Below are positions 23,386 through 33,543 of a stretch of 64,000 nt of DNA, piece by piece. The translations under genes and the position numbers were made by a program. How positions within the stretch are numbered: position 1 is the first letter of the stretch; the number at the start of each line of letters is the position of its first letter. The DNA is from Mikania micrantha (taxonomy: Eukaryota; Streptophyta; Magnoliopsida; Asterales; Asteraceae): the NCBI GenBank assembly GCA_009363875.1, contig CM018683.1, positions 67,070,187-67,134,186 of the forward strand, given 5' to 3'. The notes beneath the pieces are model-generated. The model saw nothing but the letters and a program-made list of their open reading frames with translations. It had not been told where the DNA came from and ran no database searches.

Positions 23386-25219
23386 ATTACAAAAATATCA
23401 AAGTCAAAGTAGCCAGGCGGTACGCCTAGCCCGAGACACCCACGCTAGGCGGTACGCACGGATGGCAAAAACATCAGATTTCATGGAATTCAAAATATTC
23501 TCTCAAACTCTCGAATCTACTCGTTCCACAGACAAAAAACTTCAACATTTCAGCTTCAAAACTCATATTTGAACCCATCAAAAGTCACGGATCGTACCAG
23601 GGAATATATCTGCAACATCTGATCGTTGTTTTGCAGCTGAACATCCGTTTGATTAGGTAACGGTTCGTTTCAACCTTCTAGTTTGATAATGGTTGATTAT
23701 ATATTGTTTTTGAACGTAATGGTATAGTAAGGGTTGTTGATTATTGCCTAGTTAATGGCTAGAATTGATTATAAACAAAGAACTCGATGTGTTAACGGGT
23801 AAATCCTTGTTTTGATCCGTTGTAATGCCCGGTGTTCATGAAACTATAACCATGATTATAATGGTTTAAACCATTTGATTGTGACAATGTATGTGATTAG
23901 TTTGATTAATCTTTGAAATGCAAGGTTAAATCCAAGTGTTTCAAACTAATCACAATCATTAATATACTCATTGGAATGATTATCTGATGTTTATGATAAC
24001 AGTCAGATTAGTATGTTAAACATGGTTATTAAACCTATTCCAATGTCACATTATGATGTTTCATGATATTTGGGTAATCAATAACAAGGACTGATCGTTC
24101 CTTAGCCATTAATTCATCTAGAAACTGTTTCAGCACCATAATCAACAACATTAACTATTTGGTTTATCTGAGATTATTCTGATTAATCAAACGTGTCATC
24201 AACCTTATATTAAGAACCTAAATCAGTATAGGTTCCTACATTATCATACATTGTATGATATGACACTAAATTAATGAATTAAAAACCTAATATCGGTTTG
24301 ATGACTTTCAAGGCAATGCCCTTGACATTGTGCGTTCATAAAGATCTAATCAGGAATTTAAAACATAAATAACTTATTAAACATAAACTAATGTAGAATT
24401 TAGCTACCAGTATCATTTTGCGTGTGACTTCACTACTCTTCTGACTTCAGGTGAGTTTTGTACAACCTTTTTTATCTTTAATGTTTTTTAAACATCGGGA
24501 TATTTCTGTAAATCTGTTTCCGAACATATGATTTGTATCTCTGTTATCTGTGTGATTTCATGTGACTCTTTTATCTTTAGTATCTCTATTACATTATCAA
24601 AAGTCCTTATCCCTCGAAACTGTATCTAGTGAACCCATGTGGGGCCGAGCAGGCATCAATGATAGTACTATCGGCTGACAACCCATTCACTGGAAGGTTT
24701 GCATCTCCCCTTGTGTGAATTTTTGTTCATGTTTCCAAAACACCTTCTTAATGTTAGTAATAGACTTTAAGATAATGAGGCATTAAGATATTTACCGACG
24801 GGTAGTATCTTCGAAAAACGTAGAATTGTCCGAAAGGAACTAGATACGGGTCCCATGGTTATCTTGAACTGAATATTTTGAGAACCTGTATATCATATCA
24901 TATCATATCATATCGTATCATATGGTTTAACTTGAACTTTACGAACTCACCAGCTTTGTGCTCATCTTTCAAACTCAAACGATTTTGCAAGGAGACAGTG
25001 AACCACGGTGAGGCTACACTTTCAACCACTTGTAATTAAATAAATTAGTTTGTGTAATAAACTTAGTTGTAAACTGTAATGTTGGTTGTAGTGACGAAAG
25101 CTTGTAATGTATTTACTTTAAGTTAATCTATGTGTTGTGATACCGGATCAAGTAAGTCACACCTCATCTCTAAGACATTACCACTATGCTTCCGCAAGAC
25201 GAGAGGTGGGGGTGTGACA
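23386..25219 (+). repeat. 5' LTR of element C, second part
   Basis: Resumes with the duplicated attac, then aaaaatatcaaagtcaaag, matching the 3' LTR from 32,157. It ends ggtgtgaca at 25,219. It contains a pentanucleotide array (atatc units, about 24,891-24,920) that is shorter in the 3' LTR, and the donor/acceptor pair at 24,451 and 24,991. Confidence 0.9.
24451..24991 (+). other. putative intron inside the 5' LTR of element C
   Basis: Donor cttcag|GTGAGTTTTG and acceptor gattttgcaag|gagacag, 541 nt apart. The 3' LTR copy keeps the donor at 33,298 and has TTTTTGCAG|GG at 36,863, giving about 548 nt once solo LTR D is removed. A preserved actcaccag block lies before the acceptor, as in B and D. 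Confidence 0.4.
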
Positions 25220-25222
25220 GGG

Positions 25223-25235
25223 TGGTATCAGAGCC
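25223..25235 (+). other. primer-binding site of element C
   Basis: tggtatcagagcc, three bases inside the 5' LTR, complementary to initiator tRNA-Met. Confidence 0.9.
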
Positions 25236-25569
25236 ACAGGTTTTAGAATTTAGGTGGACTTAGAGACCTATTCTATAAGCATAGGCTCGTATAGTGATAC
25301 AGAGAGCACTGAACATAATTAACGAACAAAACTTGTTTTGAATTTACCCAGAATAATCAGGTGGTACGAATCCAGTTATGAGTGGCTAGCATAACTGAAA
25401 TACGCAACACGTGTGCATTCTAGTAAAATTTAATACAAGGAGAACAGTAATACGTATAAGGATGAGTAGCTGCTTTAAGATAGGAAGAGATATCATATCA
25501 TGTTATATTGAATTATATTATTCAATATTTATCTCATGGTACTGATCTGCAAATTTTGTGTATACAGTG

Positions 25570-26347
25570 ATGGCTAATCCGGGTGAACGACATATATACC
25601 AGCGATTTTCTTATGTTATTCTTGACGATACACCTAGTTCCAGTTCTGGTTCAGACTCAGATCCATCTGAGGCATCATCAGCTACATCTCATGCAGCATC
25701 GCAGGAGGTACCTTTAGTACCTCAGACACCACCACTACCTGTATCAGTTAACCACCACCACCATCAGCACCATCTGGTTCACAGGGACATTCTCAGCCAC
25801 ATGCTCATCCCCTCAGCGAGTTCCTGTTTGGGATGGGTTGAGGCGTATGCGGGGTTAGGCCCACAAGACCACGGGACTACCTCCTCGGCACCAGATGGCA
25901 CAAAGAGATGTGCCTCCTACTATACACGAGGTGGGAGAATCCTCCCACCAAGTGGCGCTCCGAGCCCAGTTACAGCAAGTCTCTCAGGAGTTGCAAGGTG
26001 TACGACAGGATTTACAGCAGTATCGTGCCACCTTAGAGGATACTCGTACTACGGTACTAGATATCCTTACCTCACACCTGACTCTCATGGAGCATGTTAA
26101 TTCTTTGGATACTGATACTCGGGCCTGGAGAGTTACCGTGGAGGATCGCTTGAGGAGGACGTGGAGACAGGCTGTCATTGCTGCATTCTGGCAGCAGATA
26201 AAGGTGTTGTGGGCGGGGATGGTGAGAGCAAGGGAGATCATAGAGTGGTTTGGGATGATGAGTATTGAGACTAGGATGATAGGACTGGCTGTAGTTATGG
26301 CTGCTATAGCCATGTTGATTGAAAGCTTATCGTATTTCTTACGATAA
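25570..26347 (+). pseudogene. pre-gag ORF of element C (coiled coil plus hydrophobic C-terminus)
   Basis: ATG at 25,570 (MANPGERHIYQRFSYVILDD) opens a Ser/Asp/Pro-rich N-terminus (SSSSGSDSDPSEASSATSHA, PLVPQTPPLPVS). A frameshift at about 25,750-25,890 leads to a second frame ending at 26,347 that holds VPPTIHEVGESSHQVALRAQ, then a long Gln/Leu heptad region (QLQQVSQELQGVRQDLQQYR and onward, about 25,950-26,150) and a hydrophobic segment (MIGLAVVMAAIAMLIESL, about 26,277-26,330) that could span a membrane. It lies between PBS and gag. Extra ORFs are known in some plant LTR retrotransposons; this protein matches no enzyme I know. Its counterpart in E has the same acidic-then-coiled-coil plan. 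Confidence 0.6.
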
Positions 26348-26631
26348 GTGTGAGCAGGAAGTGATTATTTTTAGGACTTCCATTGTGGATATCATCAGTT
26401 ATAGACGGATAGGTTGCGAGTATGTGATGAGTAGGATGTTGGATGCGAAATAGAACCCCGATAGTTAGTTGGTGTATTATAGTTCTTCTGACACTTCTTG
26501 TATCAAAACTTTATGGTTGAATAAAAACTGATATAGTGATAATAAAATGTTTTTTATTTCTGTATATATGTTTGTATATGTTGTGTTGTGTGTGTGATGT
26601 GTGAAATGTGTGTGTATATCAAACTTTCTTA

Positions 26632-26872
26632 AAAATACCTTGTGTGGTATCTTCCCTATTGTCTGTGTGACATCGTAAAATACCTTGTGTGGTATCTCAA
26701 CGTAAAATACCTTGTGTGGTATCTCCTCTATTGTCTGTGTGACATCGTAAAATACATTGTGTGGTATCTCCTCTGTTGTCTGTGTGACATTGTAAAATAC
26801 CTTGTGTGTATCCCAACGTAAAATAACTTGTGTGGTATTTCCTCTATTGTCTGTGTGACACATCTTAAAGTC
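26632..26872 (+). repeat. short tandem repeats between pre-gag ORF and gag of element C
   Basis: Six units start aaaatacctt or a close variant, followed by gtgtggtatct. Four have an additional cctctattgtctgtgtgac-type tail, so units of about 45 bp mix with units of about 26 bp. Together they form a higher-order pattern in the leader upstream of gag. Confidence 0.8.
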
Positions 26873-27224
26873 ATGTGTGATTAAATCTCAAAAATTTATG
26901 TGATAACATACCCAAACACAAGTAATGTTGTATTTACTGTGCATGGTAACATATCTATATTAGTATCACAATGTCGTGTGCTGTGTGATGCTATAACATG
27001 TTTTGAGATAACAGGACTGAGTATAACTACAAACTTCTGTATGATTACTGTGAACTCAGAACATATCTGAATCTTTTAATGTAGTTATACTATATTTCTT
27101 ATAATCGTATTTCAACATAAATTCTTCAGTATGATTGAATATGGTTGAACTAATGTGACTCAACAAGGGTTATATCTTTGATATTCTTGAACTGACCTGA
27201 GTTTGTCTGCATGTGAGGAGAAGA

Positions 27225-28630
27225 ATGGCTCCGAAACGAGGTCGACCAGCCAAGAAAGCTGTCAGGAATATTACTAACCCTGTACCGGATCAAGATCCAC
27301 TTGTGAATGTAGAATCAAATCCGGATCCACGTGTCAATCCAGAAGTGAACACGGTTCCACCTGGAAATTTGGGAACGAATGCAGTTCCACCCATAAACCT
27401 TGAAGTGAACACGGTTCCACCAGCGGGTGCAAGTGGATCTGAACTGAATGAAGCAATGATAGCTCGAATTGTGAGAGAACAACTATCTGCTTGTGGTGTT
27501 TTGAGACAACACCAACCACATATCACTACGGGTTCTGGTGGGGACCATGATCACACTGAACACAATGCTACCGGAGGTCATATAGAAACCCATCATACCA
27601 CCGGTACAGCAACAACGAAAGCAACTGTTCCTGATCCACCACAACAAATATGTACTTACAAGTACTTTGCTTCTTGCAACCCTCCTACTTTCACGTGTAA
27701 AGAAGGAGCGGCTGGACTCTTGAAGTGGATCGAGGAGACGGAAACCAAACTCAAAATCAGCCAGTGTCCAGCGGAGCATAAGGTGTCTTATGCTGATTGT
27801 TCTCTGAAAGACAGCTTTAACCTGGTGGAATACCCAGGCAAAAACTTTGGGCTCGGTTAAAGTCGATTCAATGGGCTAGAATGAATTCAAAACTCTTATT
27901 ATGTCAGAGTACTGCCCAATCACTGATTTTCAAAAACTCCAGGAGGAATTCTGGAATCATTTTATGGTCGATGCTGATTGTTTCGCTTATACACATCGTT
28001 TTCATGAACTTACTTGTCTACTTCCCAATATGTTTCCTACGGAAGCCGCTTTGATTGAGAAGTACAATAAAGGTTTGGTTCCCCAGATTCGGGGAATGGT
28101 GACTGCAGCTGAACCTACCACTCTCAAACGTACAATCTTCTTAACCACTAAGCTTATCGATGAGGCAGTAAGGAGTGGTGCTTTGATCGCAAAAACTCAG
28201 ATGGCATTGGGCCGTAGTGATGTCGGTACCTCGAATGTGTCAAAAGGTACCAAACGAAAGTGGTTTGGCAAAACCAAAACTAAAGCTCCGGCTGAGACTA
28301 GCCAGAGCAAATCAAATGTGAAAAATTATGGTGCGGTTGTTCCTGAGAGGAAAACTTATATTGGGCAGGCACCCAAATGCAACAAGTGTCCATATCATCA
28401 TACAGGACCGTATCTTGTTTGTATGAACTGTAATAGAATTGGACACTACACCAGATATTGTAACTTGCCTGCTCGTCAACCAAATCAAGTACCACGACAA
28501 ACCACTCAAACAAACCGGTCATGCTTCAAGTGTGGAAGCCCTAACCATTTCATGAGAAACTATCCGAATAATAAAACCAATACGGGAAATGAAGCTAGGA
28601 GAGAGTTTTTCAGATTGGTGCAACCGAGGC
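27225..28630 (+). pseudogene. gag of element C
   Basis: ATG at 27,225 (MAPKRGRPAKKAVRN). A short low-complexity repeat (EVNTVPPGNL-like units, about 27,340-27,425) precedes the capsid region with FASCNPPTFTCKEGAAGLLK and SQCPAEHKVSYADC. A frameshift at about 27,800-27,890 removes the ALTWWN part. The second frame (27,901 on) has EEFWNHFMVDAD and the RFHELTCLLPNMFPTE helix, then a Lys-rich linker, a CNKCPYHH cluster and knuckles CMNCNRIGHYTRYC and CFKCGSPNHFMRNY (last Cys replaced). Damage is greater than in B. Confidence 0.8.
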
Positions 28631-29920
28631 AAGGCATGATGCGAACATTGTCATTGGTACGTTTCTTCTTAATAATTTATACGCATCAGTTCTGTTTGAT
28701 ATAGGGGCAGATAAGATTTTTATCTCTCCTGAATTTGCATCATTACCTTGATCGACTACGGTAGATCTAGATACTCCTTATGTCATTGAACTTGCTAATG
28801 GCAAGTTAATCAAAACTAACAATGTCATTCAAGGATGTTCCTTGAATCTGAATGATCACCTTTTTAATATCAATTTACTTCCTATTGAGCTTGGAAGCTT
28901 TGATATCGTTGTTGGTACGGAGTGGCTTTCTAATAACCAAGCAGAAGTTGTGTGTCAAAACAAGGTGATCCGTATTCCATTACCTGATGGTAATACACTG
29001 ATAGTTCAAGGAGAACGAGCCGGTAGAAAACTTGGTATCATATCTTGTATGCATACTCAGAAATGCTTACAGAAAGGTTGTCAGGCCTTTCTAGCACATG
29101 TGATAGAGAACTATTCTTCACAAAAACGTATCGAAGATATTCCGATAGTCAAAGATTTTCCTGAAGTTTTTCCTGAGGATATATCAGGATTAACCCCAGT
29201 GAGACAAGTTGAATTTCGTATTAACTTGATTCCAGGTGCAGCACCTATAGCTAAAGATCCTTATCGTTTAGCACCCTCAGAGATGCAAGAGCTTTCAGGT
29301 CAACTGCAGGAACTATTAGTTAAAGGTTTTATCAGAGCTAGTTTTTCACCCTGGGGAGCACCAATTCTTTTTGTGAAAAAAAGGATTGTTCATTTAGGAT
29401 GTGTATTGACGACAAGGAACTCAATAGATTGACAATCAAAAACCGTTATCCATTGCCACGAATAGATGATCTGTTTGATCAACTACAAGGTGCTACTTAT
29501 TTTTCAAAAATCGATTTAAGATCCGGATATCACCAGTTACAAATTCATGATGATGATGATGTTTCTAAAAATGCTTTCAGAACTCGATACGGACATTACG
29601 AATTTCTAGTAATGCCATTTGGATTAACCAATGCACCTGAAGTTTTCATGGATCTAATGAATCGAGTATGTAGGCCTTATTTGGATAAGTTTGTGATTGT
29701 GTTTATTGATGACATTCTCATTTATTCTCGAAACCAACAGGAACATGCTCAACACTTGAGACTGATCTTAAAACTTTTGGCATGTGAGGAACTATATGCC
29801 AAATTCTCAAAGTGTGAGTTTTGGTTACGAGAAGCACAGTTTCTTGGGCATGTAGTGAATGAGAACGGTATTCAAGTAGATCCCAGTAAGATCCAACTAA
29901 AATTCGTCAATTTTTAGGAC
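28631..29920 (+). pseudogene. protease and reverse transcriptase of element C
   Basis: The protease active site reads LFDIGADKIFIS at about 28,695-28,730, with Thr of the D-T-G triad changed to Ile. A TGA follows at about 28,749, then LGSFDIVVGTEWLS. RT has DFPEVFPEDISGLTPV, YRLAPSEMQEL, GFIRASFSPWGAPILFVKK and a frameshift at about 29,380. The remainder contains KNRYPLPRIDDLFDQLQG, KIDLRSGYHQL, MPFGLTNAPEVFMDLMN and catalytic FVIVFIDDILIYS (about 29,690-29,730). An extra Asp codon from a gat repeat (29,548-29,560) is inserted after HQLQIH. The RT thumb ends in a deletion near 29,895. Confidence 0.82.
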
Positions 29921-30480
29921 TGGCATGTTATTATCGCCGATTTATCTAGAACTTTTCAAAAATAGCCTTGCCACTAACCACATTGACACAGAAAAATCAA
30001 TCACTTATATGGGGTAGTCAACAGGAGGAGGCATTCCAGCTGTTGACATGCAAACTCTGCAACGCACCTATCTTGGCATTACCGGAAGGTACGGATAATT
30101 TCACAGTGTACTGTGATGCTTCTCGTCAAGGTCTTGGTTGTGTGTTAATGCAGAATGATAAGGTAATTGCTTACGCTTCTCGACAACTGAAAGTACTTGA
30201 GGAGAATTAAACCACTCATGATCTAGAACTTGGTGCAGTGGTATTTGCACACAAGATTTGGAAACACTATCTATATGAAACTAAGTGTATTGTATACACT
30301 GATCATAAGAGTCTTCAACACATTCTAGATTAGAAAAGGTTGAACAAGTGACAAAGGCAGTGGGTAGAACTTTTAAACGACTATGACTGTGAAATTCGTT
30401 ATCACCCAGGCAAAGCAAATGTCGTAGCTGATGCCTTGAGTCGCAAGGAACGAGTCAAACCTCTACGTGTGAAAGCGTTA
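29921..30480 (+). pseudogene. RNase H region of element C
   Basis: Starts at ACYYRRFI with the RT/RNase H connection shortened by a deletion. VYCDASRQGLGCVLM (about 30,107-30,150) carries the catalytic Asp, and KVIAYASRQLK follows. Stops: TAA at about 30,208, TAG at 30,331-30,333 and TGA at 30,349-30,351, the last two where Gln and Arg are expected. DALSRKERVKPLRVKA ends the domain. Confidence 0.78.
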
Positions 30481-31914
30481 GGGATGACTATTCAAACCAG
30501 TCTAATTCCTCAAATTAGGAAAGCTCAACAACAAGCTTTACAAGCAACAAACTACCCAGCTGAGGAACTAAGAGGATTAGACAAACAACTTGGAATCAAG
30601 ACTGACGGAGTGTTGTATTTCAAAATCCGAATTTTAGTTCCTTTATTCGGTAACTCTAGAACAATCATCTTGGATGAGGCGCACAAATCCAGGTATTCTA
30701 TTCATCCGGGTGCTGACAAAATGTATAAAGATCTTAGAGATTTTTACTAGTGGCCTGGAATGAAGAAACACATAGCCGAATACGTGGATCGATGCTTAAC
30801 ATGTCTCAAACTTAAGGCTAAACATCAACGACCTTCTGGGTTACTACAACAACATGAGATTCCCATGTGGAAATGGGATCAGATTTCTATGGATTTCATT
30901 ACTAAACTACCCAGAACATCACGTAATCATGACTCTATATGGGTTATCGTTGATCGCCTTACTAAATCTACGCATTTCTTACCCATCTGAGAAGATTACT
31001 CTATGGATCGACTCGCTAAACTCTATATTAATGAATTGTATCTTGACATGGAGTACCAATCTCTATCATTTCTGACAGAGATAGTCGATTCATGTCACGA
31101 TTTTGGCAAACTCTTCAGAATGCTCTGGGCACACAAATCAATATGAGCACTGTTTATCATTCACAAACGGACGGGCAAACTAAACGAACGAATCAAACTC
31201 TTAAAGACATGCTCAGGAGCTGTGTGATTGATTTTGGAGGTAGCTGGGATATTCATCTTCCTCTTGTTGAATTTTCATACAATAACAGCTACCATACTAG
31301 CATTCAATGCGCTCCATTTGAGGCACTTTATGGATGTAAGTGTAGATCACCTTTCTGTTGGTCAGAGGTAGGTGAAAGTCAGATCATAGGCCCAGAATTC
31401 ATTCAAGAAACTACTTATAAAATCGCACTTATTCAAGAACGAATTAAAGCTGCTCGCGATCGTGAAAATAGTTATGCTGATAATCGTCGTAGACCTTTAG
31501 AATTCCAAATATGTGACCGAGTAATGTTGAAAGTTTCACCGTGGAAGGGCATTTTCAGATTTGCAAATAGAGGTAAACTCTCGCCAAGATTTGTTGGACC
31601 ATTTAAAATTCTAGAACGAATTGGATCGGTAGCCTACAGACTTGAACTACCTCTTAAACTCAGTAACATACATGATGTCTTTCATGTATCAAATCTGAAG
31701 AAGTGCCTAACTAATCAATCATTGATTGTACCTCTTCAAGAGATTCAAATTGATGAAAAACTTTAGTTCAGTGAAGAACCAGTAGAGGTAATGGATCGAG
31801 AAGTGAAAGTGTTGAAACGCAGTCGCATACCAATCGTTAAAGTTCGATGGAATTCACAACACATGGGAACGTGAAGATCGAATGAAAGAAAAGTATCCTC
31901 ACTTGTTCTCATAA
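30481..31914 (+). pseudogene. integrase and chromodomain-like tail of element C
   Basis: HHCC finger (HPGADKMYKDL to CLTCLKLK) with a TAG at 30,748-30,750 in place of Trp. Core motifs MDFITKLPRTS and IWVIVDRLTKS, then TGA at 30,988-30,990 in place of Arg. A short deletion near 31,045-31,090 damages the second catalytic Asp region. YHSQTDGQTKR and DFGGSWDIHLPLVEF follow. The 3' part reads VGPFKILERIGSVAYRLEL and VFHVSNLKKCL, a TAG at 31,765 and a chromodomain-like IPIVKVRWNSQ truncated by a small deletion at about 31,858. Confidence 0.8.
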
Positions 31915-31941
31915 ACGATTGTCATCATGTAAGTCTTCACT

Positions 31942-31977
31942 AAATTTCGGGACGAAATTTCTCTAACAGGAGGAGAC
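31942..31977 (+). other. polypurine tract region of element C
   Basis: aatttcgggacgaaattt followed by aacaggaggagac, directly abutting the 3' LTR. Primes plus-strand synthesis in this family. Confidence 0.88.
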
Positions 31978-33543
31978 TGTGACAATTGCAATTGAGAATT
32001 ACGTCATCAATGACGAGGGCGCATTTATTCGTGCTTAAAATCCACGTTGATTTAGATATTGTGATTTTATTGAAAGTAGACGAGAAATGGTGAACATAGG
32101 TGAAAACCGTGCGCGAAACGGAGTTCCGGATTCTCCGGAATCGCAAAACGAAGAAGATTACAAAAATATCAAAGTCAAAGGAGCCAGGCAGTACGCCTAG
32201 CCCCAGACACCCACGCTAGGCGGTACGCACGGATGGAAAAATATCTGAATAATCCTGGTCTCGCGCGCTACGCCCCGTGACACGCACCCACGCGAGGCGG
32301 TAGGCCTGGTGTGTGGCGGTTTGGTAGATTAGATCAAAACATCATATTTCATGCAATTCAAAATTTTCTCTCAAACTCTCGAACCTACTTGTTCCACAGA
32401 CGAAACACTTCAACATTTCAGCTTCAAAACTCATATTTGAACCCATCAAAAGTCACGGATAGCACCAGTGAATATATCTGGAACATCTGGTCGTTGTTTT
32501 GCAGCTGAACATCCGTCTGTTAGGTAACGGTTCGTTTTAACCTTCTAGTTTGATAATGGTTGATTAGATCTTGTTTTTGAACGTAATGGTATAGTTAGGG
32601 TTGTTGATTATTGCCTAGATGATGGCTAGGAATGATTATAAACGAAGAAATTGATGCGTTAATGGGTAAATCCTTGTTTTAATCCGTTGTAATGCCTGTT
32701 TTTCAAGAAACTATAACCATGATTATAATGGTTTAAACCATTTGATTGTGACAATGTATGTGATTAGTTTGATTAACCTTTGAAAGGTAAGGTTAAATCC
32801 AAGTGTTTCAAACTAATCACAATCATTAACATACTCATTGGAATGATTATCTGATGTTTATGATAACAGTCAGATTAGTATGTTAAACATGGTTATTAAA
32901 CCTATTACAATGTCTCATTATGATGTTTCATGATATTTGGGTAATCAATAACATGGATTAATCGTTCCTTAGCCATTAATTCATCTAGAAACTGTTTCAG
33001 CACCATAATCAACAACATTAAATATTTCGTTTATCTGAGATTATTCTGATTAATCAAACGTGTCATCAACCTTATATTAGAAACCTAAATCAGTATAGGT
33101 TCCTACATTATCATACATTGTATGATATGACACTAAATTAATCAATTAAAAACCTAATATCGGTTCAATGACTTTCAAGGCAATGTCGTTGACATTGTGC
33201 GTTCAGAAAGATTTAATCAGTAATTTAAAACATAAATAACTTTTTAAACATAAACTAAAGCAGAATTTTGCTGACTTCACTACTCTTCTTACTTCAGGTG
33301 AGTTTTGTACAACCCCTTTTATCTTTAATGTTTTCTAAACATCGGGGTATTTCTGTAAATCTGTTTCTGAACATATGATATGTATCATTGTTATCTGTGT
33401 GATTTCATGTGACTCTTGTAAGATTTCATGGGATTTTGCCGTTAGTATCTCAATCACAGTATCAAAAGTTCTCATCCCTCGAAACTGTATCTACTGAACC
33501 CATGTGGGGCCGAACAGGCATCAATGATAGTACTATCGGCTGA
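31978..33543 (+). repeat. 3' LTR of element C, first part
   Basis: Starts tgtgacaattgcaattgag and matches 11,226-11,414 followed by 23,391 onwards. It is interrupted after gctga by solo LTR D. An extra block at about 32,237-32,335, carrying gcgcgctacgccc, is absent from the 5' LTR. Confidence 0.9.

Noticed and set aside
26477..26863. 128-residue minus-strand frame with repeated IPHKVFYDVTQTI units
   Set aside because: It is the reverse reading of the tandem repeat array between the pre-gag ORF and gag of element C.
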